Assembly: GCF_024807615.1 (NCBI RefSeq)
Contig: NZ_JANUCJ010000002.1
Span: 248,001 to 312,000, forward strand
Source of the DNA: Tsukamurella ocularis
GTDB taxonomy: Bacteria > Actinomycetota > Actinomycetes > Mycobacteriales > Mycobacteriaceae
Reading direction: 5' to 3'
DNA length: 64,000 nucleotides
Made by a program: the position numbers and the translations under genes. The notes beneath the pieces are model-generated. The model saw nothing but the letters and a program-made list of their open reading frames with translations. It was not told where the DNA came from and made no database searches. Of this stretch, positions 19,284-27,507 are shown in pieces (the first letter of the stretch is position 1; each line of letters opens with the position of its first letter).

Positions 19284-19973
19284 GTGGGTGCCAACGACTC
19301 TCGGATCCGGCCCGGCGACCGCGGACTGGTGATCCGGGCGGTCGGCGGGGGTGCCGCCATCCTCGGGCTCGTCGCGCTCGGCATGTTCCTTCCGCACCCC
19401 GGGGCCGCCACCATTCGGGCGTGGGCGGATTCGACCGGGCCCTGGTTCCTCGCCCTGTTCTTTGTGGCGCACGCCGTGATCACGGTGTTCCCGATCCCCC
19501 GCACTGTGTTCACGGTCTCGGCGGGCTTCCTGTTCGGGCCCGTCGTCGGCATCGCGGTCTGTATGGCAGCGTCGACCGTCGCGGCGTCCGTCGCCTTCCT
19601 CGGCGTTCGGGAGATCGACCGGCGCCATCCCTCGCGCGTGATCGCCCGCGCCCGCGAGCACCGCGCCTACGCGCCGATCGCCGCCCGACTCCGAGCGCGC
19701 GGGTGGCTGGCCGTCGGGTCGCTGCGGCTCATCGCCGCCGCGCCGTTCTCTCTCGTCAATTACGCCTCGGCGCTGTCCCCGGTGCCGTTCTGGCCGTACT
19801 TCGGCGCGACGGTGGCGGGCCTCGCGCCCGGCACCGTCGCCGTCGTCCTCCTCGGCGATGCGCTGACCGGGGAATCCTCGCCGTGGCTCGTGGTGATCAG
19901 CGGCGCGCTCATGGCCACCGGGATCGCGGGACTACTCCTCGACGCCCGCATGCCCGCAAGGCCAGAGGCTTGA
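19284..19973 (+). CDS. TVP38/TMEM64-family (VTT/DedA-like) membrane protein
   Basis: The 229-residue integral membrane protein has about five hydrophobic segments and the VTT-domain signature. The FPIPRTVFTVSAGFLFG region resembles the re-entrant loop, followed by a glycine-rich stretch, and SLVNYASAL lies near the second re-entrant segment. These proteins are thought to move or scramble lipids or lipid-linked precursors. It is divergent from mutA, the same arrangement as Rv1491c beside mutA in M. tuberculosis (from memory), so it belongs to the conserved backbone. Confidence 0.87.
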   Translation: MGANDSRIRPGDRGLVIRAVGGGAAILGLVALGMFLPHPGAATIRAWADSTGPWFLALFFVAHAVITVFPIPRTVFTVSAGFLFGPVVGIAVCMAASTVAASVAFLGVREIDRRHPSRVIARAREHRAYAPIAARLRARGWLAVGSLRLIAAAPFSLVNYASALSPVPFWPYFGATVAGLAPGTVAVVLLGDALTGESSPWLVVISGALMATGIAGLLLDARMPARPEA

Positions 19974-20002
19974 TTGATTTTATCGCAAGCTTCTGACCTT
20001 GC
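19956..20002. terminator. bidirectional hairpin between convergent genes
   Basis: Arms of 17 bases at 19956-19972 and 19986-20002 pair with only two mismatched positions, each a wobble on one strand, around a 13-base loop. The loop contains the AT-rich run GATTTTAT. The hairpin spans the stop of the TVP38-type gene and ends just before the stop of the phosphonatase-like gene, as expected for a shared terminator. Confidence 0.7.
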
Positions 20003-20004
20003 CT

Positions 20005-20703
20005 CTAGATGTTCAGCAGGCCGGGGATGTCGACAACGCCGGCGAGCACGTGGTCGGCGCCCGCGTCGGCGAGTACCTGCGGGTCAGCCTTGCCGGTGAG
20101 TACGCCGACGGAGACGGCGCCGGCGTTGGTCGCGGCCTGCGCGTCGACGGCCGTATCGCCCGCGGCGAGCACGCGGCGGACGTCGCGGACGCCGGTGCGC
20201 TCCATCGCGCGGTGGATCATGTACGGCGCCGGCCGGCCCGCGGCCACGTCGGACGTGGTGACCACGGCGTCGACGACCGCGTCGGCACCGTCGCCGATCT
20301 TCCAGCCGAGCGCGGCGAGGAGCGGGAGGGCGACGGCATCGTCGAATCCTGTGGTGAGAGCCACCTTGATCCCTCGACCCCGGAGCTCGGAGAGGGCGGC
20401 GGGCACGCCGTCGATCGCGGTGGGCGGGGTCGACGAGTAGGCCTCCTGCAGACGCTCCCGGAACCGGTCGAAGCCGGCGTCGACGCGCTCGGTCGTCGGC
20501 TCGACGCCGCCGAGACGGAGCAGATTGGTGATCGCCTCGACCTTGTCGGTGCCCATCCACACCTGCAGGTCGGCCTGCGCCACGGTGGCCCCGCCGTCCT
20601 CGACGGCGCCGCGGAGCGCCTCGTAGACGGCGCCGCCGTCGTCGATCGTGGTGCCGGCCATGTCCAGCGCGACGAGCTCGATGGTGCGGTCGGATTCGGT
20701 CAT
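20005..20703 (-). CDS. phosphonatase-like HAD hydrolase (PhnX-like)
   Basis: This 232-residue HAD enzyme resembles phosphonoacetaldehyde hydrolase, which cleaves the C-P bond of phosphonoacetaldehyde. The HAD nucleophile motif is DMAGTT (Asp14). A lysine in MGTDK (Lys54) sits where PhnX has its Schiff-base lysine (position 53 in the Bacillus enzyme, from memory), so C-P cleavage through an imine is plausible. The C-terminal motif GDTAVDA supplies the metal ligands. It matches the PhnX-like group usually found with a GntR regulator, an FAD oxidoreductase and a phosphonate importer, all present here. It overlaps the gntR stop by four bases. Confidence 0.85.
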   Translation of the reverse strand: MTESDRTIELVALDMAGTTIDDGGAVYEALRGAVEDGGATVAQADLQVWMGTDKVEAITNLLRLGGVEPTTERVDAGFDRFRERLQEAYSSTPPTAIDGVPAALSELRGRGIKVALTTGFDDAVALPLLAALGWKIGDGADAVVDAVVTTSDVAAGRPAPYMIHRAMERTGVRDVRRVLAAGDTAVDAQAATNAGAVSVGVLTGKADPQVLADAGADHVLAGVVDIPGLLNI

Positions 20704-21473
20704 GCGTCTCTCCTGACGGGTACTGATCGCAGCACGGGCGGGTTCGCGGTGGGCGCTGCGAAGAGTCGGTTCTCGACGATCACGGTGGTCACGCCGGGGA
20801 CGTAGCGGTCCTCGGAGTATTCGACGACGTCGCCGGCGGCGTCGGTGGTGGTGCGGCGCACCCGCAGCAGCGGGGCACCCTCGGACAGGCCGAGCTGTAC
20901 CGCGTCCTCGGCAGTCGCGGCGACGGCGTCGATCTGATGGGTGGAGGCGTAGAGGTCGGCGCCGGCGTCGAGCAGGAAGCGGTTCACCGAGCCCGAGTCG
21001 GGGTCGAACTCCATGAGGCGCTTGCCCAGCGCCCAGACGAAGAACATGGTCTCGCAGAGCGCGGGGGCGCCGTCGAGCGTGCGGATCCGGCGAAGCTCGA
21101 GCACCGGCTCCCCTGGCTCCACCTGCAGGCGCTCGGCGATGTCCGGCGACGCAGGGACGCGCGCCTGGAGCGTGGTGCGTTGTCCGGGTTCACGGCCCTG
21201 TTCGCGGGCCCAGGCGGTGAACGAGCCGAGGGCGCTCGCGCTGTGGCTGGGGACGTTGCGGCGGACGATCGGCGAACGGCCCTGACCGCCGACGATCAGC
21301 CCCTCCGCGCGCAGGGTGGCGAGCGCCTGGCGAACCGGCCCGCGGGAGGTGCCGAACTCCTCGCACAGCAACGCCTCGCTGGGTGCCTGCTCCCCCTCCG
21401 GCCAACGACCGGAGGCGATGCGCGAACGGAACTCCGCGGCGAGACGTTGATGAAGCGGCTGAGCTGCGACCAC
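20700..21473 (-). CDS. GntR-family regulator, HutC/PhnF type
   Basis: The 257-residue protein has an N-terminal winged helix of the GntR family (about residues 8-75, with PSEALLCEEFGTSRGPVRQAL) and a C-terminal UTRA ligand-binding domain as in HutC and PhnF. The GTG at 21473 is the in-frame start. It is co-transcribed with the phosphonatase-like gene and divergent from the FAD oxidoreductase and ABC importer. It should repress both arms until an aminophosphonate-type ligand binds. Two matching 10-base repeats in the shared promoter are the likely operators. Confidence 0.88.
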   Translation of the reverse strand: MVAAQPLHQRLAAEFRSRIASGRWPEGEQAPSEALLCEEFGTSRGPVRQALATLRAEGLIVGGQGRSPIVRRNVPSHSASALGSFTAWAREQGREPGQRTTLQARVPASPDIAERLQVEPGEPVLELRRIRTLDGAPALCETMFFVWALGKRLMEFDPDSGSVNRFLLDAGADLYASTHQIDAVAATAEDAVQLGLSEGAPLLRVRRTTTDAAGDVVEYSEDRYVPGVTTVIVENRLFAAPTANPPVLRSVPVRRDA

Positions 21474-21482
21474 GCCATTGAG

Positions 21483-21576
21483 TATACAAGTTAAAGCATT
21501 GCCCGGCTGCACGCACGGTGAACATGGGATGAACAACCGCGTTACCTCGATGTACATCGGACCAACTTGTATAGAC
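21483..21576. promoter_or_regulatory. paired GntR operator candidates in divergent promoter
   Basis: TATACAAGTT at 21483-21492 and its exact complement AACTTGTATA at 21564-21573 lie 81 bases apart, one near each gene start. The second runs into GTATAGAC, the core of the PhnF operator (TGGTATAGACCA, from memory), and the first contains the palindrome GTATAC. The region is AT-richer than its surroundings, as expected for a divergent promoter. Confidence 0.6.
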
Positions 21577-21628
21577 ATCGAACGTTCGGGCTTGCCAAGC
21601 TCGGCGTCGGGACGCCACGCTGGGTGCC

Positions 21629-22735
21629 ATGAACACCGCAACGGACGTCCTCGTCGTCGGCGCCGGCGTCGTGGGCCTGGCGCACGCCGTCGAGGCGCTC
21701 GACCGGGGCCTCACCGTCACCGTCGTCGAGCGAGACAGCCGCGCCGTGGGCGCCTCCATCCGCAACTTCGGGCACGCGTGCGTGACCGGGCAGTCGGGCG
21801 ACCTCGCCGACCTCGCGCACCTGGCGCGCGAGCGCTGGCTCGACCTGGACGGCCGCGCCGGCCTCGGCGCCCGCGCCACCGGCGGCCTCGCCGTCGCGCG
21901 CCACGCCACCGAGCTCGCCGTGCTCGAGGAACTCGCCGCGGCCCGGCCCGACGAGGTCGAGCTCCGCACCGCCGACGAGGTCCGCACCGAACTCCCCGGC
22001 GGCGGCGCCGAGGACGTCGTGGGCGGCGCCGCGCTGCTCGCGGACCTGCGGGTGGACCCGCGCGTCACCGTCGCGCGACTGGCCGCCTGGGTCGATGCGC
22101 AGGCGGGCGCCGAGGTTCGGTTCGGCACCGCGTACCTCGGCTTCGACGGCACCCGCGCCCACACCAGCCGCGGCCCCATCGCAGCGCAGCGGGTGATCGT
22201 CTGCGTCGGGCACGACCTGGACCACCTGTACCCCGGACTCGCGGAGGAGCACCGCATCGAGCGGTGCGCCCTGCAGATGGCCCGCGCGGCGGACCCCGGC
22301 GCGGTCGTCACGCCCGCGGTGCTCACCGCGACCTCGCTGCTGCGCTACCCCGCGTTCGCCGAAACCGCCAGCGCCGCAGCGCTCCGCACCCGAATGGAGA
22401 CCGACCGGCCCGACCTGCTGGACATCGACGCGAACGTCATGTTCACCCAGCGTCCCGACGGCACCCTGCTCATCGGCGACTCGCACCACACCGCGCGCAC
22501 CGTCGCCCCGTTCCTCGACGAGGCGGTCACCGAGACTCTCCGCGCCGAAGCCGCCCGCGTCCTCGGCGTCGACCGGCTGCGCATCATCGAGCGCTGGCAG
22601 GGCGTCTACGCCTCCAGCCCCCTGCACCCCTACCTCATCGCCGAGCCGGAGAAGCGCCTCAGCGTGCGCATCGTGACCTCCGGCGTAGGTATGACCATCG
22701 CCCACGGCCTCGCCCGCCGGCACTTCCCGATCTGA
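21629..22735 (+). CDS. FAD-dependent oxidoreductase of the phosphonate-associated type (TIGR03364-like)
   Basis: The 368-residue protein is a DAO-fold amine/amino-acid oxidase. The FAD-binding GxGxxG motif is near residue 12 (VVGAGVVGLAHA). The C-terminal TSGVGMTIAHG segment contacts FAD. Its family is known mainly from gene neighbourhoods with PhnX-like hydrolases and is proposed to deaminate an aminophosphonate related to 2-aminoethylphosphonate. No PhnW transaminase is present, so this enzyme could make the aldehyde that the PhnX-like hydrolase cleaves. The substrate is inferred from context only. Confidence 0.85.
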   Translation: MNTATDVLVVGAGVVGLAHAVEALDRGLTVTVVERDSRAVGASIRNFGHACVTGQSGDLADLAHLARERWLDLDGRAGLGARATGGLAVARHATELAVLEELAAARPDEVELRTADEVRTELPGGGAEDVVGGAALLADLRVDPRVTVARLAAWVDAQAGAEVRFGTAYLGFDGTRAHTSRGPIAAQRVIVCVGHDLDHLYPGLAEEHRIERCALQMARAADPGAVVTPAVLTATSLLRYPAFAETASAAALRTRMETDRPDLLDIDANVMFTQRPDGTLLIGDSHHTARTVAPFLDEAVTETLRAEAARVLGVDRLRIIERWQGVYASSPLHPYLIAEPEKRLSVRIVTSGVGMTIAHGLARRHFPI

Positions 22736-22801
22736 CCCGACCGAACACCTCGTCCCACCACCACCTCACCTCCGCTCCACTCGAACGAAGGGCAATCCCT
22801 C

Positions 22802-23833
22802 ATGCGCATCACCCGATCCCTCTCCGCGATCACGGCCGTGGCCGCGGTCTTCGCGGTCGCCGCGTGCGGCGGCACCGGCGGCGGCGCCGGCTCCTCCGAC
22901 ACCGTCACCGTCTACAGCGCCGACGGCCTCGGCGACTGGTACAAGGCCGAATTCGAGGACTTCACCAAGCACACCGGAGTCAAGGTCGCCCTGGTCGAGG
23001 CCGGCTCGGGTGAGGTCGTCTCCCGGGCCCAGAAGGAGAAGGCGAACCCGCAGGTCGACGTCCTCGTCACGCTGCCGCCGTTCATCCAGCAGGCACAGCA
23101 GCAGGGTTCGCTGGTGAAGTCGGACGTCGACACCTCCGCGGTGCCCGACACATTGAAGGCCGCCGACGGCACCTACGTCGCCGTGGTCAACAACTACTTC
23201 GCGATGATCCGCAACACGGCCGCGCAACCGATGCCCGCCGACTGGGCCGAGTTCACCAGTCCCGCGTACAAGCAGAAGATCCAGTACTCGACGCCCGGCA
23301 AGGCCGGCGACGGCACCGCCCTGCTCCTCCTTCTCCAGCACGTCATGGGCAAGGAAGCCGCGCTGAAGTACCTCACCGATCTCCAGCCGAACAACGTCGG
23401 CCCGTCGACGTCCACCGGCAAGCTCGGCCCGAAGACCTCCAAGGGCGAGCTCACCGTCGCGAACTCGGACGTCCAGATGGCCCTCGCGGCCATCGCCGCC
23501 GACAAGGTCGCCTACGAGGTCTTCTACCCCGCGTGGGGCGGAAAGCGCACCACGCTGCCACTGCCGTACTACATGGGTCTCGCCGACAAGGCGCCCCACG
23601 CGGCGAACGGTAAGAAGCTCATGGAGCACCTGCTGTCCAAGGACGTCCAGCAGAACGTGCCCGCCCGTGCCTGGGGAGCACCGGTCCGCAGCGATGTCAC
23701 CCCGTCGGGTCCGCAATGGGACGCCTTCCAGAAGGCGATCGACGGCGTCGAGATCTGGTACCCGAACTGGGACCAGGTCCTCACCGGGCTGGACGCCGAC
23801 GTCAAGGCCTACGAGAAGGCAACCGGCCAGTGA
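22802..23833 (+). CDS. ABC transporter substrate-binding lipoprotein, 2-aminoethylphosphonate type
   Basis: The 343-residue protein has a lipoprotein signal: an Arg-containing start, a hydrophobic core, and a lipobox ending at Cys22 (AVAAC). A type II periplasmic-binding fold follows, like the iron/AEP-binding group (PhnS-like). It should sit on the outside of the membrane and hand an aminophosphonate to the two permeases. It is the first importer gene after the FAD oxidoreductase and overlaps the ATPase start by four bases (GTGA). Confidence 0.88.
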   Translation: MRITRSLSAITAVAAVFAVAACGGTGGGAGSSDTVTVYSADGLGDWYKAEFEDFTKHTGVKVALVEAGSGEVVSRAQKEKANPQVDVLVTLPPFIQQAQQQGSLVKSDVDTSAVPDTLKAADGTYVAVVNNYFAMIRNTAAQPMPADWAEFTSPAYKQKIQYSTPGKAGDGTALLLLLQHVMGKEAALKYLTDLQPNNVGPSTSTGKLGPKTSKGELTVANSDVQMALAAIAADKVAYEVFYPAWGGKRTTLPLPYYMGLADKAPHAANGKKLMEHLLSKDVQQNVPARAWGAPVRSDVTPSGPQWDAFQKAIDGVEIWYPNWDQVLTGLDADVKAYEKATGQ

Positions 23834-24912
23834 CCGCCCCCAAGCGCACCGTTCAGGCGCCGAAGGGCCTGGACGACGACGCCGTGGACCGGACGGTCCG
23901 CCGCACGGTCGCCGTGGGCCTGACCGACGTGAGCGTCACGTACGGCGACACCGTCGCCCTGCGGGACTGCAGCTTCGAGGTCGCGCGCGGGGAGACGGTC
24001 GCGCTGCTCGGGCCGTCCGGATCCGGAAAGTCGACCGCGCTCAAGGCGATCGCCGGCTTCGAGCGGGTCTCCTCGGGCGCCGTCACCATCGACGGCCGCG
24101 ACGTCACGCACCTGTCCCCCGCGAAGCGCGGCATCGGCATCGTCGTCCAGAGCTACGCCCTGTTCCCGCACATGACCGTGGCGAAAAACGTCGCCTTCGG
24201 CCTCCGCTCGCGCGGCGCCGACCGGTCGGCGATCGCGCCCCGCGTCGCAGAGGTACTCGGCATGGTCGGGATGGCGGAGTACGCGGATCGCCTGCCGCGG
24301 CAGCTGTCCGGCGGCCAGCAGCAGCGCGTCGCGATCGCCCGCGCGCTGGCCACCCGGCCGAATGTCGTGCTGCTCGACGAGCCGCTCTCGGCCCTCGACG
24401 CGGGCATGCGCAAGGACATGCTCGGCGAGCTGCAGCGCCTGCGCGCCGAGCTGCCCGACGTCGCGATGGTCTACGTGACGCACGACCAGAGCGAGGCGCT
24501 CGCGCTGGCGGATCGCGTCGCGATCATGCGCGACGCCAGACTCGAGGCGATCGGCACGACCGACGAGCTCTTCCACCGCCCGCCGACCCGCTTCACCGCG
24601 ACCTTCCTCGGCGGCGCCGACGTTCTGCCGGGTGGGGCGCTGCGCACCTCACGGCCGCTGCCCGACGGTGACCACCTGCTCGCGGTCCGCCCGTGGGCGT
24701 GGCGGTTCACGCGGACGGCACCGTCGAACGGCCTACGGGTGACCGTCGAGCAGGAGCAGTGGCGCGGCGCCGTCCGGCACGTGACGGCGCGGGTCGCCGA
24801 GACGGGCGAGACGATCGGCGTCGACGTGCCGGTGCTGACCGAGGCGCCGCTCAAGGCGGAGTCGCTGTGGGCCGAGGTCGACCCCGCAGACGTGATGGTG
24901 GTGCCGCGATGA
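23830..24912 (+). CDS. ABC importer ATPase, 2-aminoethylphosphonate type
   Basis: The 360-residue ATPase has Walker A GPSGSGKST, signature LSGGQQQR and Walker B VVLLDEP, plus the H-loop in YVTHDQSEA. A C-terminal TOBE-type regulatory domain fills the last 90 residues. It energises the PhnS-PhnU-PhnV-like importer. The GTG at 23830 gives a 4-base overlap with the binding-protein gene, and its stop overlaps the next ATG in the same way, so the operon is tightly coupled. Confidence 0.92.
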   Translation: MTAPKRTVQAPKGLDDDAVDRTVRRTVAVGLTDVSVTYGDTVALRDCSFEVARGETVALLGPSGSGKSTALKAIAGFERVSSGAVTIDGRDVTHLSPAKRGIGIVVQSYALFPHMTVAKNVAFGLRSRGADRSAIAPRVAEVLGMVGMAEYADRLPRQLSGGQQQRVAIARALATRPNVVLLDEPLSALDAGMRKDMLGELQRLRAELPDVAMVYVTHDQSEALALADRVAIMRDARLEAIGTTDELFHRPPTRFTATFLGGADVLPGGALRTSRPLPDGDHLLAVRPWAWRFTRTAPSNGLRVTVEQEQWRGAVRHVTARVAETGETIGVDVPVLTEAPLKAESLWAEVDPADVMVVPR

Positions 24913-25769
24913 CGGCCGTGCTGGACGCGCCGCCCGCGCCCCCGGCCCCGCCCGCCGGACAGTCGTTCGCGGTGCCGCGCTGGGTGTGGGTACTGCCGCC
25001 GGTGGCGTTCATCCTCGTCGCCGTCGTGTACCCGCTGGTCGGGATCGTCGCGCGCACGTTCACCGACAAGGCCGAGCGCCCGGCCGGCCTCGCGACCTGG
25101 CGCGAGACCCTCACCGACGGTGCCGTACTGAGCGCCCTGGGCACGACGGTGAAGGTCGCGGCGCTGTCGACGGCCGGCTGCCTCGTCGCGGGGACCTTCC
25201 TGGCGCTGGTGCTGGCCTTCGTGCCCTTCCCGGGCGCGGCGGCGATCTCCCGGCTGATCGAGGTCGTGGTCTCCTTCCCCAGCTTCCTCATCCCGCTCGC
25301 CCTGGGCGTGCTGCTCGGCCCGGTGGGCGTGGCGCAGGCGATCGGCGTCCCGACCGGCTCGTTCACCACGTCGCTGTGGGGCGTGGTGCTCGCGGAGATC
25401 GCCTTCTACACGCCGTTCGTGGTGCGCCCTATGCTGGCCGCCTTCGGCCAGTTCCCGACGGTGCAGATCGACGTCGCGTCGTCGCTGGGCGCGGGGCCGC
25501 TCCGGATCATCGCCCGCGTGATCCTGCCGGCGGTGCTGCCCGCGCTGGCCGCCGCGGGCTCGCTCACCTTCCTGCTCACGCTCAACGAGTTCGGGATCGT
25601 ACTGTTCACCGGCGCCAAGGACGTGATCACGGTGCCGATGCTGATCTACACCCGGTCGATCGTGGGCCAGGACTTCGCGTCGGCGGCCGTCCTCGCGACG
25701 GTGCAGTTACTCATCTCCATCGGTGCGTACGTGACGTACCGCGTGCTCGTGAAGAAGGGAGTGCGCTGA
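24909..25769 (+). CDS. ABC importer permease 1, 2-aminoethylphosphonate type
   Basis: The 286-residue protein has a Pro/Ala-rich cytoplasmic start and six predicted membrane segments. The EAA-type loop that docks the ATPase reads around ASSLGAGPLRIIARVILPA, near residue 195. It pairs with the following permease in the importer. The start overlaps the ATPase stop by four bases and the stop shares a base with the next start. Confidence 0.9.
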   Translation: MTAVLDAPPAPPAPPAGQSFAVPRWVWVLPPVAFILVAVVYPLVGIVARTFTDKAERPAGLATWRETLTDGAVLSALGTTVKVAALSTAGCLVAGTFLALVLAFVPFPGAAAISRLIEVVVSFPSFLIPLALGVLLGPVGVAQAIGVPTGSFTTSLWGVVLAEIAFYTPFVVRPMLAAFGQFPTVQIDVASSLGAGPLRIIARVILPAVLPALAAAGSLTFLLTLNEFGIVLFTGAKDVITVPMLIYTRSIVGQDFASAAVLATVQLLISIGAYVTYRVLVKKGVR

Positions 25770-26560
25770 TGCTGGTGCGCAATCCGGCCGCCCGCGTCGG
25801 GGTCTGGGCCGCCTTCGCCGTCGTCCTGGTGACGCTGGTGATCACGCCGATCGCCGTCACGGTGATCACCGCGTTCAGCGCGAGCTGGACCTCGGTACTG
25901 CCATCCGCGCTGACCACCGACCACGTCGCCGACGTCTTCACGCCGGAGAACGCGGCCAGCATCGGCGTCTCGGTGCAGACCGCGCTCCTCGCCTCGGCGC
26001 TCGCAGTCGCGACCGGGACGTGGGCGGCGCTGGCGGTGCCGAGTCTGCCCGCGCAACTCCGCGGCGCGATCGACGCGTTCTTCCACCTGCCCGTCGCCGT
26101 GCCCTCGGTGGTGGTCGGCCTCGGTGTGCTCGTGGCCTTCTCGGCGCCTCCGATCGTCCTGGGCGGCACCCCGTCGATCGTGATCCTGGTACAGGCGATC
26201 CTGGTCTTCGCCTTCGCCTATTCGATGGTCTCGGCGGCGGTCTCGCAGCTGGATCCGATGCTCGACAAGGTCGGCGGCTCGCTCGGCGCGTCCCCGCTGC
26301 GGCTGCTGCTGACGGTGCGCCTGCCTTTGCTCCTGCCGTCGATCGCCGCGGCGGCCGGACTGTCGGTGGCGCTGTGCATGGGCGAGCTCGGCGCAACCAT
26401 CATGGTCTACCCGGCGTCGTGGCGGACCCTGCCGGTCACGGTGTTCACCCAGTCGGATCGCGGGGACCTGTTCGGCGCGGCCGCGAACACGATGTTCCTG
26501 GTTCTGATCACCGTGGTGATCCTCGGCGTGCTCTCGGCGTTCCGGCGGCGCGCCCGCTAG
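25769..26560 (+). CDS. ABC importer permease 2, 2-aminoethylphosphonate type
   Basis: The 263-residue second permease has six predicted membrane helices and its own EAA loop (GGSLGASPLRLLLTVRLPL). TGATG overlap couples it to permease 1. It is the last gene of the phosphonate-type cluster. Its 3' end overlaps the convergent LysR gene by about 50 bases, so the two transcripts are antisense there. Confidence 0.9.
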   Translation: MLVRNPAARVGVWAAFAVVLVTLVITPIAVTVITAFSASWTSVLPSALTTDHVADVFTPENAASIGVSVQTALLASALAVATGTWAALAVPSLPAQLRGAIDAFFHLPVAVPSVVVGLGVLVAFSAPPIVLGGTPSIVILVQAILVFAFAYSMVSAAVSQLDPMLDKVGGSLGASPLRLLLTVRLPLLLPSIAAAAGLSVALCMGELGATIMVYPASWRTLPVTVFTQSDRGDLFGAAANTMFLVLITVVILGVLSAFRRRAR

Positions 26561-27437
26561 CCACCGCCAGCAACGTATCGACCACCTCGCGCGGTGCGGC
26601 GTCCTTGCGCCGCACCGCGCGCAGGCGTCGGTGCAGGTCGACGCCGTCGGTGGGGATTTCGACGAGCCGGCCGTCGCGCAGCTCCGCATTCACCGCGAGT
26701 TCGCTGAGCACGGCGGCCCGGCCGCCCGCGGCGACCATGATCTTCACGGCGGCGTTCGTGCCGAGCGCGATGGATCGCGGGTCCGGCTCGAGCCCCACCC
26801 TCCGCAGCGCGGCCTCGAGCGCGTCGCGGGTGCCGGCCCCGGGCTCGCGGGTGACCAGTGGCAGTTCCGCGAGCTCCGCGGCGGTGACGGGGCGGTCGTC
26901 CCGCCGCCGCGCCAGCCGGTCCTCCGGCGCCGCGACCAGCACCATCCGGTCGGTCCGCACGGTCCGCGAGACGAGGTCGTCGGGCACCGTCGGGCCTTCG
27001 ATGAAGCCCAGGTCGGCGACGTGAGCACGCACGTCGGCGATGACCGCGGCGGAGTTGCCCACGGTCAGGTGCACGGGCTCGTCGGTGTGCTCGCGCAGGC
27101 GGGCGAGCCACGCGGGCATGAGGTACTCGGCGATGGTCTGGCTGCAGGCGATCCGCACGGTGTGGTCGAAGCGCAGCGCCTCCGCGCCGGTCTGCAGGGC
27201 CGCCATCGCGGTCACCACCGACCGCGCCCACTCCGTGACAGCTGCGCCCTCAGGCGTCAGCTCGGCGCCGCGGGTGCGCCGGTCCAGCAGATCGAGCCGG
27301 AGCTGGCGCTCGAGGTGGCGCAGGCGGGAGCTGGCACTGGGCTGGGAGATCGAGCACTCCCGGGCTGCCGCCGAGATCGATCCCAGATCCGCCACGGCCA
27401 CCAGCAGGCGCAGAGATTCGACCGACGGCATGTCCAT
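26508..27437 (-). CDS. LysR-family transcriptional regulator
   Basis: The 309-residue protein has the LysR winged helix at residues 5-65 (LGSISAAARECSISQPSASSR) and a periplasmic-binding-type co-inducer domain. It is divergent from the TDT transporter gene, the classic LysR arrangement, so it probably controls that transporter. Two overlapping dyads in the 70-base gap are candidate operators. ATG at 27437 or 27431 could be used. The last residues are Arg/Gly/Pro-rich and overlap the end of the opposite permease gene. Confidence 0.9.
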   Translation of the reverse strand: MDMPSVESLRLLVAVADLGSISAAARECSISQPSASSRLRHLERQLRLDLLDRRTRGAELTPEGAAVTEWARSVVTAMAALQTGAEALRFDHTVRIACSQTIAEYLMPAWLARLREHTDEPVHLTVGNSAAVIADVRAHVADLGFIEGPTVPDDLVSRTVRTDRMVLVAAPEDRLARRRDDRPVTAAELAELPLVTREPGAGTRDALEAALRRVGLEPDPRSIALGTNAAVKIMVAAGGRAAVLSELAVNAELRDGRLVEIPTDGVDLHRRLRAVRRKDAAPREVVDTLLAVASGRAAGTPRARRGSPR

Positions 27438-27440
27438 AGT

Positions 27441-27461
27441 CCCATCCTATGGGTAGATAGG
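27441..27461. promoter_or_regulatory. overlapping dyads between lysR and the transporter
   Basis: CCCAT-CCT-ATGGG (27441-27453) and CCTAT-N6-ATAGG (27446-27461) overlap immediately upstream of the LysR start. LysR proteins bind interrupted dyads of this size, and a pair of alternative sites fits a sliding-dimer mechanism. This is inference from symmetry and position. Confidence 0.45.
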
Positions 27462-27507
27462 CGCCCTGTGGGTTCTGAATGCTGCGATCCGGCGACAGAG
27501 TGGTCCC

